NCBI GenBank assembly: GCA_917880885.1
Contig: OU862931.1
Location: 14,891,337-14,955,336 of the forward strand
Length of the DNA stretch: 64,000 nt
Source: Limnephilus marmoratus
Lineage: Eukaryota > Arthropoda > Insecta > Trichoptera > Limnephilidae
Direction: 5' to 3'
Part shown: piece after piece, positions 31,660 through 43,859 of the stretch
Position numbering within the stretch: position 1 is the stretch's first letter
Layout of the letters: the number at the start of each line of letters is the position of its first letter
The notes under the pieces: model-generated
Databases searched by the model: none
Told to the model about the DNA's origin: nothing
Seen by the model: the letters and a program-made list of their open reading frames with translations, nothing else
Translations under genes and position numbers: made by a program

Positions 31660-32805
31660 GATAAATTGAAGCATTTCCTACCGTTTCCATTGAGTAGAAT
31701 TAAAAACTTTCATTGGAAATGTATGAACGCGTACAGGAAACCACATTTTTAATAATACAATTTTATGGTTAAAATTGTCTGTGACAGTTTCCATTAATTA
31801 ACTTTTTTCTATTAATCTTTTTCTACTAATTTTTCTATTAATCTTTTTTCAAAATTATTCACAAAATGAATAAAAGCCGTATGAAATAAAGTCCGTTTGC
31901 CGATCGATTTTAATGTCTATTACCTTATCGTGGAGATATAAAGCACACTAGAATACGTACACATACGTTTTTCTCTTGTAACTTTCTCTTAACAAATTTA
32001 TTTACCATGTGCTTTGAAGTTTTAAATTTCAGTTTTATTAACAAAATCTTAGTATTCTTTGTCCTGTACTTAATACACTTTCAATCAGAAAATATTATTA
32101 AGCTGGGAAGAAGCCTGTTTTGATAGCTACTGGAAGCTGTTATTCTCTTCCGCGGAGTTCGGAATCTCTACCTACCACTGTTGGAATGAAATGGATGAAG
32201 GGGAAAAAATGGGATGTCCACCGAAAACAAGATGACCCTACCTTGCTGGTGATGTCCCGGGGGTCCCACACTCATGCACTCAAGAAAACTCCACGGTTGA
32301 AAACACGTATCTTGCGCGGATCCGGGTTTCGACTATAAAGCGACGAGACCAAAGTATTTGGCTGCCAGTACCGCGCGGTGTAGAAATTGCACTGATTTCG
32401 CGGTTAGGAATCAATCTTGAACCGGTGACAATGGCAAGATGGATATATCAGGATAGGTAGGTAAGACGGGAGGGATACATGGGAGTAGGTATAGATTTGC
32501 CCGAACAAAGCCCTTTAGCAAATACAAATTATTTTAATGTTTTCCCAAGCCAGGAAAAATCTTTGAGTATGTGGATATTAATTTGTTTGAAGCATCCATA
32601 TAAATATTATATATTTTACGGCTGGCGTGATGTCGAATATTCAGTGACAATTATTAATTAATTTTTTGAAAATTTATGTTTTTTTGAATAGTATAATTGT
32701 GAAGATGGCTTCAAACGGGCTTGGGGAAAATAAAATGTGGGAAAGATTATTTCATCCATTTTATCTGAAAAAAAAAATGATTACTTTTTAATTTATTTAT
32801 TTTAT
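31660..32805. other. Unassigned, with a balanced-composition block
   Basis: The block at 32120-32470 is less AT-rich and contains a 72-codon frame (32120-32338) without motifs. The rest is AT-rich. Nothing is identified. Confidence 0.35.
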
Positions 32806-32809
32806 TTAA

Positions 32810-33110
32810 AATACTAGCAGACCCGGCCACACGTTGCAGTAGCTAACGAAACACAACGCCACGCCATTATCCAACCTTTATAACCACGCTGCCCGCTGCC
32901 CGCTTGCCAGCCCGCTCCCTTTATTTATGTATTTCAACCAATTTCCACAAAACCTTGACAAATTAAATACCTAAAAACCTTCCTAATGCATCACTCTATC
33001 TAATGGTGAAAACCGCATGAAAATCCGTTGCGTAGTTAAGCGCACATACAGCGTAAGCAACTTCATTTTATACTTAGTAAAGAAAGATAAAGATGTTGAA
33101 TGGGATGAAA
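32810..33110 (+). repeat. Family E interspersed repeat
   Basis: Plus-strand partner of 2670-2968: starts ACTAGCAGACCCGGCCACAC and ends around TTATACTTAGTAAAG. A CTGCCCGCTGCCCGC micro-repeat lies near 32890. Confidence 0.65.
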
Positions 33111-33183
33111 TAAACGTTTCGAATTTTTACGAAGTAGTGGGAAAACGATTCTTGTTATTGTTTTTCGTGGTTTACAATAGTGT

Positions 33184-33216
33184 CAGTGACCATTTTGTGT
33201 CACAAAATGGTCACTG
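33184..33216. other. 33-bp perfect palindrome
   Basis: CAGTGACCATTTTGTG and CACAAAATGGTCACTG flank a single T, giving a 16-bp perfect hairpin stem. No T-run or transcript context shows what it does. Confidence 0.8.
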
Positions 33217-33219
33217 TAC

Positions 33220-34685
33220 TTACATAATAATGTTTGCCATGATAAAAATAAACAAAGTTTAGTGTCTCTTTTGTCCTCTCCTGAGACATTTGAAAAAAAG
33301 TTAGAACATAACAGAAGAAGAAGTGGTTGTGTAATTTTTAAAAAAAAGCACATTTGAGAAATTAAATTGTCACATAAATATTATGTGACTAGTGCAGTTC
33401 TTGCCTATTTGGTTATTTTGTCTATGGTGTTTTTTTTGGAGACTGGTAATTTTTTTGGGAAAGAGAGATTGTTTTCTTGTTTATGGTCACTTCCTCCCGA
33501 TCAGCGTGGGCTAGCTGCGTCGGAAATTAGTCACTCACTATGTGTTTTAATCACTTAAAATCATGTGAATCCAAGTTTGTTTTAACTTAAAAAAAGGCGC
33601 GGGGTGTTTTTCGTAACATGAGTAGTTCATTTACGTTATTATTATAGTGGATGATTTGAGAATCCCACTTTTTACCGGTGATGGCGGTTGGCCATTTATA
33701 AATAGAAGTGTTTTTGGAGTGAAATTACAAAGTGATTGTCCCGGTTTTGTGGCTACTATAATAGGCCTTTATGACCCCGCGTCGCGAAGTCACGGATTAC
33801 TGATTGATCTTCCGAAAGTCTTAAGACTTGGAGACTGGTTGGGCCACGTGCCTTCGGATGGAGATTCTGGAGACAGCCTGAGGCTGGAGCCGCTCCTTGG
33901 AGATGTAGCGGTATTCTCCCTAAATAGAAGGATGACCTAGGATCCCCGGATTCCGCGCCATTCCCGGTTGTTGAGACTAGAAGTCTGGCCCCAGGACCGT
34001 TTCCCTCCACGAAGCAAGTGTGCGGTCGTCATCAGGAGTAAATTCAGTTAGTTAGAATAGCGTAACCAAGAGTCCATCTGGTATGTGTATTTTTTTTCTA
34101 TATTCTTATGTTACATTGGAATGAAGTTTTACACTTTCATGTTTGTATTTTGGTTTGGATTCAATATAGTTTTATAAAATTCATTCTTTTATTTTCTGAA
34201 AATCTACCTACCTGACAGAAAACTACATTTCCCATTATTCTGAGCTCTGGTCTCTGCTCTGCCGCAAAATTACACTACTCTTATATTATATACGAACATG
34301 TCTCTTTTCAAAATCCATCGTTTTTATTGCTATGTTTTTAAAGTTACAAGTTACCGACACACAACTTATTCCCCACTCAACGGACAAAGGTTTAATCAAT
34401 ACTTTATGTATTCAATGCAAGTTTCCTTAGAGAAGTGTTAATTTTTAGCCAGCGTGGGCTTTTTATAGTTAAATTCCTGTGTATATTGAAAAGGGAGGAA
34501 GTTCAAAAAATGATCACACAACAGCGACATCTGAAATTACTGGCGCCATCTTTGGTCTAAATGCATAAACTTGTTGATAATAATTATCACTCTTTGTAAT
34601 CCATAATTGGTTTAAAATTTACTAGAAACAAAAAAACATGCGTTATCATCAGTATTTGGAACCAGTATTCCCCAGTAATACAATA
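33220..34685. other. Unassigned; GC-richer frame at 33647-33940
   Basis: The 97-codon plus frame at 33647-33940 lies in a 400-bp GC-richer patch (33640-34040). Its product (for example SDCPGFVATIIGLYDPASRS) has no motif I recognise, and an 84-codon frame runs opposite. It could be an exon or a transposon fragment. The rest holds nothing identifiable. Confidence 0.3.
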
Positions 34686-34689
34686 TGCT

Positions 34690-35700
34690 TATTTTTATTT
34701 TATTTTATTTTTATTTTTTATTTTTATTTTTTGCAGAAACAAATAGTACATTATTACATAATGGGAAATATTTACAAAGTTATAGAATTAATACAATAAT
34801 TGGTACCAATGACATGTCGCTGTTATATACTTATATTTTTGTGTGATAAATAATACATTATACCTAAATTAAGTTACTAACTTATTGAAGGAGAGGGGTG
34901 TGGGAGAGTGTTTGTATGTGTGTAAATGAGGGTGTGTGAGGGTGTGTGGATGTGTGTGTTATGTGTGCGAGTTCAGTGTGCTAAAAATGTTATTCTTAAA
35001 TAGAGGGAGGGAATCAAAAAATATATCGGTATTTGTGGTTTTTTTAATAGAGTGGAAACTTTGAAGGATGCGGGAAATGGGGGAGTTGGCTGCAGCGTTC
35101 GTATTATTACTGGTTGTGTAAAAAAGGTTGGTGTGGCGAGTTCTTTTAGATGGGATGTTAAAATTTATTTGGGATAGAAGTTCTGGGCAGTCTATTTCGT
35201 TATGTATAATTTTATGGAGAAATGTCATGTCAGCTACCGTTCGCCTGGATTTCAGGGATTGGAGAGTGCAGATGTAATTATTGTTGTATTTATAACCGAG
35301 ATACTTAATAAATTTATTTTGTATGCGCTCTATGTTATTGACGTATTGGGTGTATTTGGGATTCCAGACAGGCGATGCAAATTCTAGTGTACTTCTGACT
35401 AGTGAGGATAAAGCATTACTAGAGTATGTGGATTTCTAAATAATTTACTCAGACGTAGTATAAAACCCAACATTTTGTAAGATCTACCGGTGATTGAATC
35501 AATGTGCGTTTTAAATATAAGTTTACTATCTAAATAGACTCCAAGGTCCTTACATTCATTTTTTGAGATCACGGGTTCATCGCAGAGTGAATATGAAAAG
35601 TTAATTTGATGCTTGTTTCTAGTAAAGGATAATAATATTAAAGTACTTAAGTTCTTTGAACCACAGTGAATGTTTATTACAAAAACCAACATTTTAAAAA
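34690..35700 (-). pseudogene. 5'-truncated LINE (minus)
   Basis: Read on the minus strand from about 35692: FSYSLCDEPVISKNECKDLG, then DLGVYLDSKLIFKTHIDSI, LEFASPVWNPKYTQYVNNIE (about 35230-35380, another frame), and TFLHKIIHNEIDCPELLSQI down to 34959. This is the region C-terminal to the catalytic site of the same broad LINE type as 46901-49861. At least one frameshift is present. The (TTTTA)n-type tail is at 34693-34733 and GT-rich sequence (34905-34975) lies in the UTR. Confidence 0.85.
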
Positions 35701-35704
35701 CAAA

Positions 35705-36790
35705 TTAATAATCGATAGAAAAACGAGCGCTGGATGCCAGGCGCCTTGTGAATCATGTTTTTTTTTTCAATCAAACAAATTATTTTTACGCGCCCTATTT
35801 TTGCCCCGGTTGCAACCCCTTCCCTCCCCTAGATCCAGCCCTGCCCATCGGGTGTTGATGATGAAATTCAGGGTTGATTGATGTTAGGAATTGGGACGGT
35901 GTTAAGGTTAATTTTTTTCTGAGTTGCACAGCGATTGATTCTTATTTGCTCCGTGTTTTAATATTAAAATCCTTCCCTTCCACGTATCCCACAGTAGGAA
36001 ATGATGTAGTCTCACTGGTTCCGGACAGATGGAACTCCTACATGGTATCACGTACTACATGAAAAATAAATGTTTTTAACAGAGGTAGTGCTTTCTTTTA
36101 AATGAAACACTCTACTTTGTATGTGTGTGGCCTCGAGATCCTATTTGGAAGCTTGTGGAATCTAAAATCCTTGTTTTTATTTTAAATATTAAAAACAGCG
36201 TATGGCGCATTTCACTCATTCCACAAGTATTAAATCGGGTTTCAGAGGCTTAAGAAAGAAATCCTCAATTCTTATAAATAAAAACCGTTTGTATATTTTT
36301 AATACTCCCTGAATTCCATATTCTATAGCGTGGGAAAATCCGTACACCTGAGCTCCTTGCGAGGTGTTTCCCTCAATGTAAAATAAATATTTTCCATTCT
36401 TTAAGTATCAGACTTAAACGGCGAAGTCTAAGCCTTTCCTCTGTTACTAAATCTTTTAAAGGGGCTAAAAGATTCAATTTTGCAGCACCGATAGTCTGTT
36501 TACCAACTATTCTGTACTTTATTGCACCGTTCTGCAATGTTTTGCACTGTTCTGTTCCGTTATGTATTTGCTTTGAAGCGAACGTTCTCCTTCGTGAAAG
36601 ACTTTTAACGGTATGCAGCTTTTCAAAGATTTGCTAAGGGATTTAAAAATAATGTGCTTAAGAAGCGTAAATAATGGAGAGTGAGGGATGGGAGGATGTT
36701 TGCATTTTGAGTGTATTGCTTTTCGTATCAAAGATGGTTCTTTTCCTGTTAAAGGTATTTTATTATGTACTCTTTAAAGTGCTAAGGCAA
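35705..36790. other. Unassigned; possible SINE-A relic at 35985-36065
   Basis: The segment with GATGTAGTCTCACTGGTTCC and CATGGTATCACG and a short A run loosely follows the SINE-A 3' end. It is too diverged for a firm call. The remainder shows nothing. Confidence 0.3.
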
Positions 36791-36794
36791 ATCC

Positions 36795-37965
36795 GTAAAA
36801 ACTTAGATACATAGAGACCGAAATCAGAAGAAATTATGAAAAGCTCTCTAAAAAACATTTCACACTTTATAGGAAATTACATGGCACCCCTAATTACACA
36901 CCGCCGCTAATCAAAAGAGTCAATTATTCTCTTTCAAACTTTCAGTCCACCGATGTAAGCGATGCCATGTGGCTCGAATGATCCTAGCATAATGAATAGT
37001 CCATCTATGAGAATAATAGTAACGCTATTTAGAACGTACAAATATACAATTCAATGATCTGTAGATACCTGAATAATCTCGACATTAGTAAAGGTACAGG
37101 CAGTGATGGTATCACAGCATTCTTTATTTTAAAAAATTCCAAAAATCTTCCATACCCTTATACTAAGTTATTTATAATGTCATTAAGAGAAGGGAAATTT
37201 CCCACAAAGTTTAAAGAAGCAATTATAATCCCTTTTCATTCAAAAAGGTTCAACAAGTAACATCGTACATCCTGCCCAATCGGTAATCACGGTATTTAGT
37301 AAACTTTATGAGAGTCCATGTTTAAAATTATACAATAGTTGTTTCCAACATACAAAAGCAACATGGATTTCTACAAATAAAGAACTGAACGAATTTACTA
37401 AATTTACGGATTTTTTAATGAACCATGTGGATAATAAAATCCAAGTACCTAGATGTAATCCACACTGATTACTCTGAGGTCATAAGGTAAACGATTTTGT
37501 CCTAAACAAAAAATAAAATCAATTAGGCATACTCCGGTGGATCACTTCATATTTACTACATTCTGAGTAGATTTCTATGTGCTAGGTCCAGCTTCTTCTC
37601 TGTGCCCTCCGGCGTACCCCCAAGGACCTCATTTAAGGTCATTATTATTTAATGTGTACATCTGTACATATATAACATTTACAAATGTTTTTACCCGCTA
37701 ATCACCTAGTGTATGCAGATGATAAAAAATATATTCTTAGTTGTCAAATCAATCGAATACTGCATTAAACTTCAAGAGGATCTCAATCGTATTTTTTTCT
37801 GCTGTGAATTGAACAAATTTGTTATAAATATCTCAAATTTCGTTTACAAATTTTAAATTGTCATTTACACCGAAGAAGAAAACTAAAATACAAATGAGAT
37901 TACCAAATGCACACGAAAAAGTGCACTGGAATTTGAAGACATAAATATGGAGAAAAAAAAAACAT
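36795..37965 (+). pseudogene. Heavily decayed LINE
   Basis: Legible pieces: KGTGSDGITAFFI and LREGKFPTKFKEAIIIPFHS (37054-37260), PPAYPQGPHLRSLLFNVYI (about 37605-37665) where intact copies have the GVPQGSHLGPLLF block, and traces of the catalytic region near 37715. Multiple stops and frameshifts. It is followed by a MITE-A fragment. The most eroded LINE in the window. Confidence 0.7.
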
Positions 37966-37989
37966 CCTTCACATTGATGAAACAAAGTG

Positions 37990-38058
37990 CTTGGTAGTCT
38001 CCCCACTCTTGTCTACTTTAGTTTTCTGAAGGTTTCACTTCTACCGCGTGAAAATTGT
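37990..38058 (-). repeat. MITE-A end fragment
   Basis: TAGTCTCCCCACTCTTGTC through AGGTTTCACTTCTACCGCG and TGAAAATTGTAC; the inner part is missing. Confidence 0.65.
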
Positions 38059-38173
38059 ACACTATAGCCAATCGGCGGTTACTTTCCAAACAGCCCTCAT
38101 AACGTCGTACTTAACTGAAGTTAAAAGGAACAAAACTATTGTAACCTCAAACATAACTTGCCCTTCAAATGTA

Positions 38174-38933
38174 GGGTCATCGAAAAATAATGACAACATT
38201 TAAAATAATTGTTATGAAAAAAACTATTAGAGATAATTCAATGGTCTTGATCTTAAAATGTGCGGAAAAAGATTAAAAAAAAAATCGTACCTTAGTATGT
38301 TTCGTTGTGTTCAGATCATTCTCTGCAGATGTCTAACCTGTAGTCGATTTCTTGCCACGTACGTGCTACCTATCCAGCATTGGGAAAGCGTGCATGCCAA
38401 CATTTAAAAAAATTATAGCCCCGAAACCCTTTATGTTAAATGTGTAATTATGTCACTAACACTAGCTGGGGAATGCGAGTTTTGTTTTGGAGGTGGCGTG
38501 ACCTTTCTATGCGCACACTATTATTCGCTCAATGACTGCCGTTCACTGCGCGTTGACAGCGCGCCAACGACTGCCGTTCAGTATCGTTGGTAGAGGAGCC
38601 CTCATTGCCTGGCCTCCAAGAAGTCCTGACCTTACCCCTTAGGATTTCTTTTTCTAGGGGTTACATTAAAAACATTGTGTACGCAGAAACGATTCGGGAT
38701 TTGGATCACCTGCGGGAGCGAATTTCTGCCACTATCTAGACGGTTAATCCTGAAATAATTGCACGTACATGGCAAGAAAGCGACTACAGACTAGACCTCT
38801 GCAGAGCGACAAACGGTTCACGGTACTAAAAAAAAATCTTTTTCCGTATATTTTAAGATCAAAACCATTGAATTGCCTTTAATGTTTTTTTATAACAGTT
38901 ATTTAAAATGTTGTCATTATTTTTCGATGACCC
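38174..38933. mobile_element. Mariner-derived element with inverted duplicate end
   Basis: Terminal GGGTCATCGAAAAATAATG (38174) and its complement (to 38933), with TA on each side (38172-38173, 38934-38935). The inverted arms extend about 190 bp and include transposase C-terminal coding (right arm) and its reverse complement (left arm, around 38318-38372). So the left half is an inverted copy of the right end, replacing the original 5' half. Confidence 0.8.
38590..38820 (+). pseudogene. mariner transposase C-terminus, broken
   Basis: AWPPRSPDLTP (about 38608-38640) followed, after a frameshift, by GYIKNIVYAETIRDLDHLRE, one stop, and IIARTWQESDYRLDLCRATN. 'W P.RSPDL.P.DFF.WGY.K..VY' is the third catalytic block and C-terminal tail of insect mariner-like transposases. 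Two stops and a frameshift inactivate it. Confidence 0.85.
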
Positions 38934-38935
38934 TA

Positions 38936-39470
38936 ATGCGAATTTACATGTTACCCGCCAGAATTAAAGATGATATTTCAATACGGTAGATAAAATAAAA
39001 TCTATTTGCGTTGCCAATAATAATCAATACAATCGGTGTCCCAGACCAAATCAACTAAATAAACACAAACACAATTTAAAACAATTCGAAACCACTGTCC
39101 CGAAGCATTTAAATTTTATGTCTTTAGGGGGTACAATAATATTTTAAGTCCCTTTCCACTGCGTTACAGGAGCTGACCCTCGCTTATTTCTCTAACAACA
39201 ATATGTTGCTCTAATTTGACATAGTTACTTAATCATGATAACCTAACCTATGTACATTATTTAGAGTTTGATAGGCTTATAACCTATTACGCACGACACG
39301 AAATATTGAGCCCTCCATTGTGTTACGGCACGGGCGTTGCTAGTTGGGTCGTATTTATGCCTCTTCAATAATACTTTAATCTACAGCTTCTGTTGGAGAA
39401 ATGTCGCTCCTGAACATATTAGCTTCTAGTGGTGGGACATATTAATACCTAACACGTTTAGGGCCGGACT
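38936..39470. other. No recognisable feature
   Basis: No coding or repeat match. A short CCTAACCTA motif occurs at about 39242. Confidence 0.35.
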
Positions 39471-39474
39471 GGCA

Positions 39475-39632
39475 GTGGGTTGTTTTTTTTTATTTTTTTT
39501 TTATTGTATAAAAGTTACATACAATGGGAATTTACACCCGCTCAGTAGCTTGTCAGCAGGAGATTAGTTCCACAGATTAGTTAAAACAAGATATGAAATA
39601 ATAATCCTAATTGCATCAGCGTGCACAATAAG
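39475..39632 (-). repeat. LINE 3' end with stem-loop (minus)
   Basis: A T-rich tail at 39482-39505 followed by CCCGCTCAGTAGCTTGTC and AGCAGGAG (39537-39562). In reverse this is a stem-loop of the same form as those at 38-63 and 17818-17843 (loop ACAAGCT). Confidence 0.5.
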
Positions 39633-39639
39633 ATCCAGA

Positions 39640-40274
39640 CAAAACCGGAAATATGTCATTTTTAAATCAAATTTTAGACGTATTGACTCTTTTCCACAAA
39701 AATTATTTTAAAATTATTAATTGTTCTTTTATCTAGTAAAGCTATGTTTAAAATTTTGAGAAAATATTTTTATTTTTAGTACAATAAGGTTTTACCGTAG
39801 TTCGTTGGCAGATTTGTTAAATTTTCAAACAAAATTTTGTATTATACAACACACATTTCAAACCATATAATTATGTAGTAAAATAAATCAATAAATTTTC
39901 TGGGAAAGCTATGTTTCAGAACTTTAATTTTAGTTTAAATAAAATCATTTAAAAAAGATCCGCGCTAATATATTTAAAAAAAAATTACATTCTTATTTTG
40001 TTTACATATTATTGAAAAATGATAAATACTTATGATTAAAAAATAATTACAAAAAGTACATAATTTTAATAGTTTTATGATCACGCCTTTCAGCATTTTT
40101 AAATGTAGGTATAAATTAAAGCAAATTTTGAATGAAATAAAATCGATGTTAGTTATTATTTAAAAATGCTGGTACGGAGAATAATTAATCTTTCTCGTTG
40201 GAACTGCCCTGTACGATCGTAAGAACATCTTTCGACGAAAAATGAAATCTCGGCTGCTGGCTGGTTAATGGCAC
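39640..40274 (+). mobile_element. Family C copy, uninterrupted
   Basis: From ACAAAACCGGAAATATGTC to GCTGGCTGGTTAATGGCAC, with TTAA at the right end (40275-40278); the left terminus is slightly truncated. The site AAGGTTTTACCGTAG (about 39785-39800) is the empty counterpart of the 3055-bp insertion. Confidence 0.75.
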
Positions 40275-40309
40275 TTAACAAATTTTATTAATTCTACCTT
40301 ATTGAAATG

Positions 40310-40515
40310 AAAACTTCTTTAGCACCGTTGTGATTTGAAACTCGATAAAATAAAAAATAGCTACTCTAAAAAGAGACAAATACACACATCTATAGGATTC
40401 AGCCTGCGAGATAATGAGATATTAGTATATTCAGTCTCCTCATTGTGCGGTGCTTCGTAGCCTCCCCACTCTTGTCTACTTTAGTTTTTTGAAGGTTTCA
40501 CTTATACAGCGTGGG
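40310..40515 (-). repeat. MITE-A copy
   Basis: Full-length minus copy from GAAAACTTCTTTAGCACCG to GAAGGTTTCACTTATACAGC. Confidence 0.75.
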
Positions 40516-40746
40516 GAGGTGGCACTGCATCTACACTAGACCCAATCATAAAGACACAGAAAACTATGTACTAATATTAAAATCTAATTACCGACTCGAA
40601 CTTAATCTTTAATATTATGAATATGTTTTACGTTCGGCAAATATAGGCAAAAACAATCCTTACTCGTCTATACACAAATAAACATATGTACATGAAAAAA
40701 GTTAAATACTTGAAACAATAACAAAGACTTACTATAAATTCCCATA

Positions 40747-40932
40747 ATGCATACTACTTTTGGTCAACGAAACTACAGATACCTTGCAACAAGACTTAAC
40801 AACATTCTTCGAGACTTAATAAAAAAGTACGACCTACGAAAATTTTTTAAAGACAAATCAAAAATTTGGATTAAAAGTAATGATGAGGCAAGAGACACAA
40901 GAAACGCAAAGCGAGACCCAAGAGGTGTGTAA
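40747..40932 (+). pseudogene. LINE C-terminal remnant
   Basis: Reads TTFGQRNYRYLATRLNNIL then LRKFFKDKSKIWIK, matching the C-terminal pattern of the fragment at 17399-17584 (THGQRHFQYYATKLFN...). No UTR stem-loop follows; it is cut by MITE-A at 40940. Confidence 0.55.
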
Positions 40933-40939
40933 TACTCGT

Positions 40940-41066
40940 ATAATCAGCTATCTCGAAGGCTAAATCCTATAGATATATGTTTTTGTCTCTTTTTAGTGTC
41001 ACTCGCTTCAGTTTCATCGACTTTCAAATCACAACGGTGTTAAAGAAGTTTTCACTTCAAAAACCC
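40940..41066 (+). repeat. MITE-A, 5'-truncated
   Basis: Runs from AGCTATCTCGAAGGCTAAATC to GAAGTTTTCACTTCAAAAAC. Opposite in orientation to the copy at 40310, so the two flank the LINE remnant as inverted repeats. Confidence 0.7.
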
Positions 41067-41640
41067 ACAGATACAAATATTTTATGACGTGCCTCTTAAA
41101 ATTTTAAATTTCCACCATTTTTCAACATAGTCGACGTCACCATAATTTGGAGCATTTCTTGTCTTAGGGTTTCACCAATTTACAAATTCCATGTACATAA
41201 AAATAGCCGCCTTGAAATGTACTCAAGCGGTCACAGAGTTTTGAAGATCATCATCATTTTTTAAGGTGGCCGGACAACTCAACAATGTACAACTTCATCA
41301 GTCTATAGGGGATAAGATGTGCGATGTCGTATAAATCAAATAAACATTAACAATTTATATCCATGCCATAATTTAAAATCACAAAATATTCGTAAGGAAC
41401 AGTGGAAGCGAGAAAGTGTAGCGATTTACGAGCTGTTACTTCGTCGGCAATTCGGAACAGAATGGTTCCTCTTATTTTGTACCGGTAGTCGGTGACTAGG
41501 TGAAAATATTGTGGAATCGCTGTTGGCGTGCGAGGAGCTAATAGTAATTATTCCGCAATTGAAAATAGTTGCGTCGTTCGCTACCACAAGTCCTTTGAAA
41601 AGTCATTAAAAGTGATGTAAAAAATTAGTTAAATAGATTA
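41067..41640. other. No recognisable feature
   Basis: No convincing frame or repeat match. Confidence 0.3.
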
Positions 41641-42020
41641 GGGGCCATTCATTTATTAAGTGAGATGAATTTTGCTAGTTTTCGACCCCCTCCCCCCCTA
41701 TTATAAGAAAATATAAGATTAGGTCGACCCCCTCCCCTCCTGTTTAATATTTATTACGTAAGAATCTAAATGAAAAATCTAAAGGAATACACGTTTGGTT
41801 TGTTTTAATGTTTATTTTTCAATGTAACAATTTTTAGAAATGTTTATTTGTACTTACAAAGGTATCTACTAATAATTTTAACTTTGTTAACAATTTTGCG
41901 AATTTTTGTGATCTTACGTGAGAACTATCGAGACTCCCTCCCACCCCCTTGTAAGAAAAAATAAGTCATGGTCGACCCCCCTCCCCCCCTAAATCGTCTT
42001 ACGTAATAAATGAATGGCCC
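41641..42020. mobile_element. 380-bp MITE ending GGGCCATTCATTTATTA
   Basis: Left GGGGCCATTCATTTATTA and right TAATAAATGAATGGCCC are inverted, with further matching pyrimidine blocks (GACCCCCTCCCCCCC) inside each arm. ATTA is present on both flanks (41637-41640, 42021-42024), a possible 4-bp target duplication. No coding. Confidence 0.7.
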
Positions 42021-42024
42021 ATTA

Positions 42025-43220
42025 CTTTAGGTTAGGTTTTGACCGTTTTTCATCAAAAGACTTTTCAAATGAGTGTCGAAATGCCACTTTGTTGAGTTGT
42101 CATGAAACTATCTTTGATCATAATCAAACATTTTTTTTCCGAATTCGTACAAATTATCGACGAAAGTTCAGCGCACTATGTATCTTATTATACTCGTATA
42201 ATCGACACATTTGGGTCAGACGGCTAAAATAAGCGATTTTTTTTATTTTTTTTATTGTATTCAGGTTGTTTCAGCTAGCGGCATGATAATTTACAGCAAA
42301 TTTTGTTTATGCATTGACAATGATAATATTGTAGTAGGTATTGGGATTTACTCACAGGAGAGTCTGGAAATGGTATCTTCCGAACACTTGCACTTGGTAT
42401 TAACTTGTTCCAGTGAACAATTGCGATGCGAATCTTATTATTAATAAAAGTAAATTGAATTGTATTAACTTTCACGTGAATGGTAAATGATCGGCGTTTG
42501 CGATAAATATACATCCGGACTGTACACTGCGTATCTCGGAACTCACCGGTAGGTAGGCGGGAGGGGAAGCGGGGCAGACAGGATGGCACAATAATTATCA
42601 CAGAACAATATTCTGGTTCCAAAATACACGCACAATAAATCGCTGAGTGCAGCCAAATTCTAGTTGGCGCTAACACAGGTGAAACAAACAACATTTGGAA
42701 ACATTTCCAAGAAACGTAAAATGTTAGTGTGGAATGATGAACTTACCAGAGGGTTAAACTCGTGACCCCTTTGTCGGAAACCAACATTTGGGACCGCTTG
42801 CCCAACTAACCGATCTTTGAATCAGTTATTTGAATACGCGCCCTTCAATAGAATTCTATTTTTCAGACCCCAGTTTGCCCCTGCACTAAATTAAGTACCA
42901 ACCTGCGTCATAAATTACCCCATAAATAATATTCAACACAAACTAATGTTTTGTCAACCAGTGTTATCACTATATGTTTATATTCTATACCGCTTTGGCA
43001 GTAAATCACACTTACATTAACAAATTATATTTTAAATATCTTAAAAAATTATCCGATTCATAAATTGTTAGGGTTTTGCTTTGTTTGCATAAATTAACGT
43101 GTGCACAATTTAGTTCTCCAGACCTGGCAGCAATTATGATGTTCAAAGTACCTAAACCTTTTATAAAAAATAAAAGAAGCATAGTTCCATTTCATGAAGA
43201 ACTGTTTCGTACTAACTGTG
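42025..43220. other. Unassigned; longest frame 42275-42694 (minus)
   Basis: The 139-codon minus frame has no recognisable motif and is partly opposed by a plus frame (42211-42444). I do not call it a gene. No repeat partners were seen. Confidence 0.3.
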
Positions 43221-43224
43221 TCTC

Positions 43225-43305
43225 TTCTTCTATACAGATTTCAATTCTAATTGGTATTCTTACTCCGGGGCAGTACTGAGAGTATCTTCCAGTCTGGAAC
43301 GTGCC
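43225..43305 (-). repeat. SINE-A internal fragment
   Basis: GCAGTACTGAGAGTATCTTCC and TCTGGAACGTGCCGCAAATAT correspond to the start of the SINE-A body in reverse; the head and tail are absent. Confidence 0.6.
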
Positions 43306-43344
43306 GCAAATATTCCCTACACCCTACATGATTGAGTTTTAAAC

Positions 43345-43830
43345 ATTTTTTTACAGTAGGCCTCACAGGAGGCCTTGAGGAAGAAAATTACCCTCAGGGC
43401 CTAAGTCATCTTTGGAGATGCTGTGTAGTGGTTCTTTTTAAGAAAGGAAAGAGAGGAAGTTATGGGAAGGAAGAGGGTATTAGGAATCTAGTGGTCAGTG
43501 TATCCAGGAGTGACGGACCACTGCGGCGATTTTCTGAGAGAATGCGGCTGGAGAAGTCAAAGGGATTGAATTGATCGAAAGATCCGGAAAACCTCAGCCC
43601 ACGAACCCGGGCACCCCTGCTAAGTGACCAAACGTAGCGAACCACTTGGGGTGACCTATGGCAGAGGTGTTGGTTATCCAATAAATGGTTAACCATAACC
43701 GCCTCCCAAATTACGGTAAATGTATAAATTATATTAAATCAATTAAAATTTACTTGCACACGCCGGGATTTGAACCCGCGACCTTCGGATTACTAGCCGA
43801 GAGTCTTCCTCTCGACTTTTGATTTCAATT
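43345..43830 (-). repeat. SINE-B, longest copy with tRNA-like head
   Basis: On the minus strand: a tRNA-like head with B box GGTTCAAATCCC (about 43773-43784), a linker, GGATAACCAACACCTCTGCC, CTTAGCAGGGGTGCCCGGG, GTCCGTCACTCCTGG, and an end GGCCCTGAGGG...CAAGGCCTCCTGTGAGG followed by an A run (43348-43354). The 3' part is the LINE-like tail. It shows that SINE-B combines a Pol III promoter-like head with a LINE 3' end. Confidence 0.8.
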
Positions 43831-43859
43831 ATCACTTTTATGAAAAAGCCTTTTTGGGG

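Noticed and set aside
42275..42694. 139-codon minus frame
   Set aside because: No recognisable motif, basic and cysteine-rich by composition, opposed by a plus frame, no neighbouring exon evidence.
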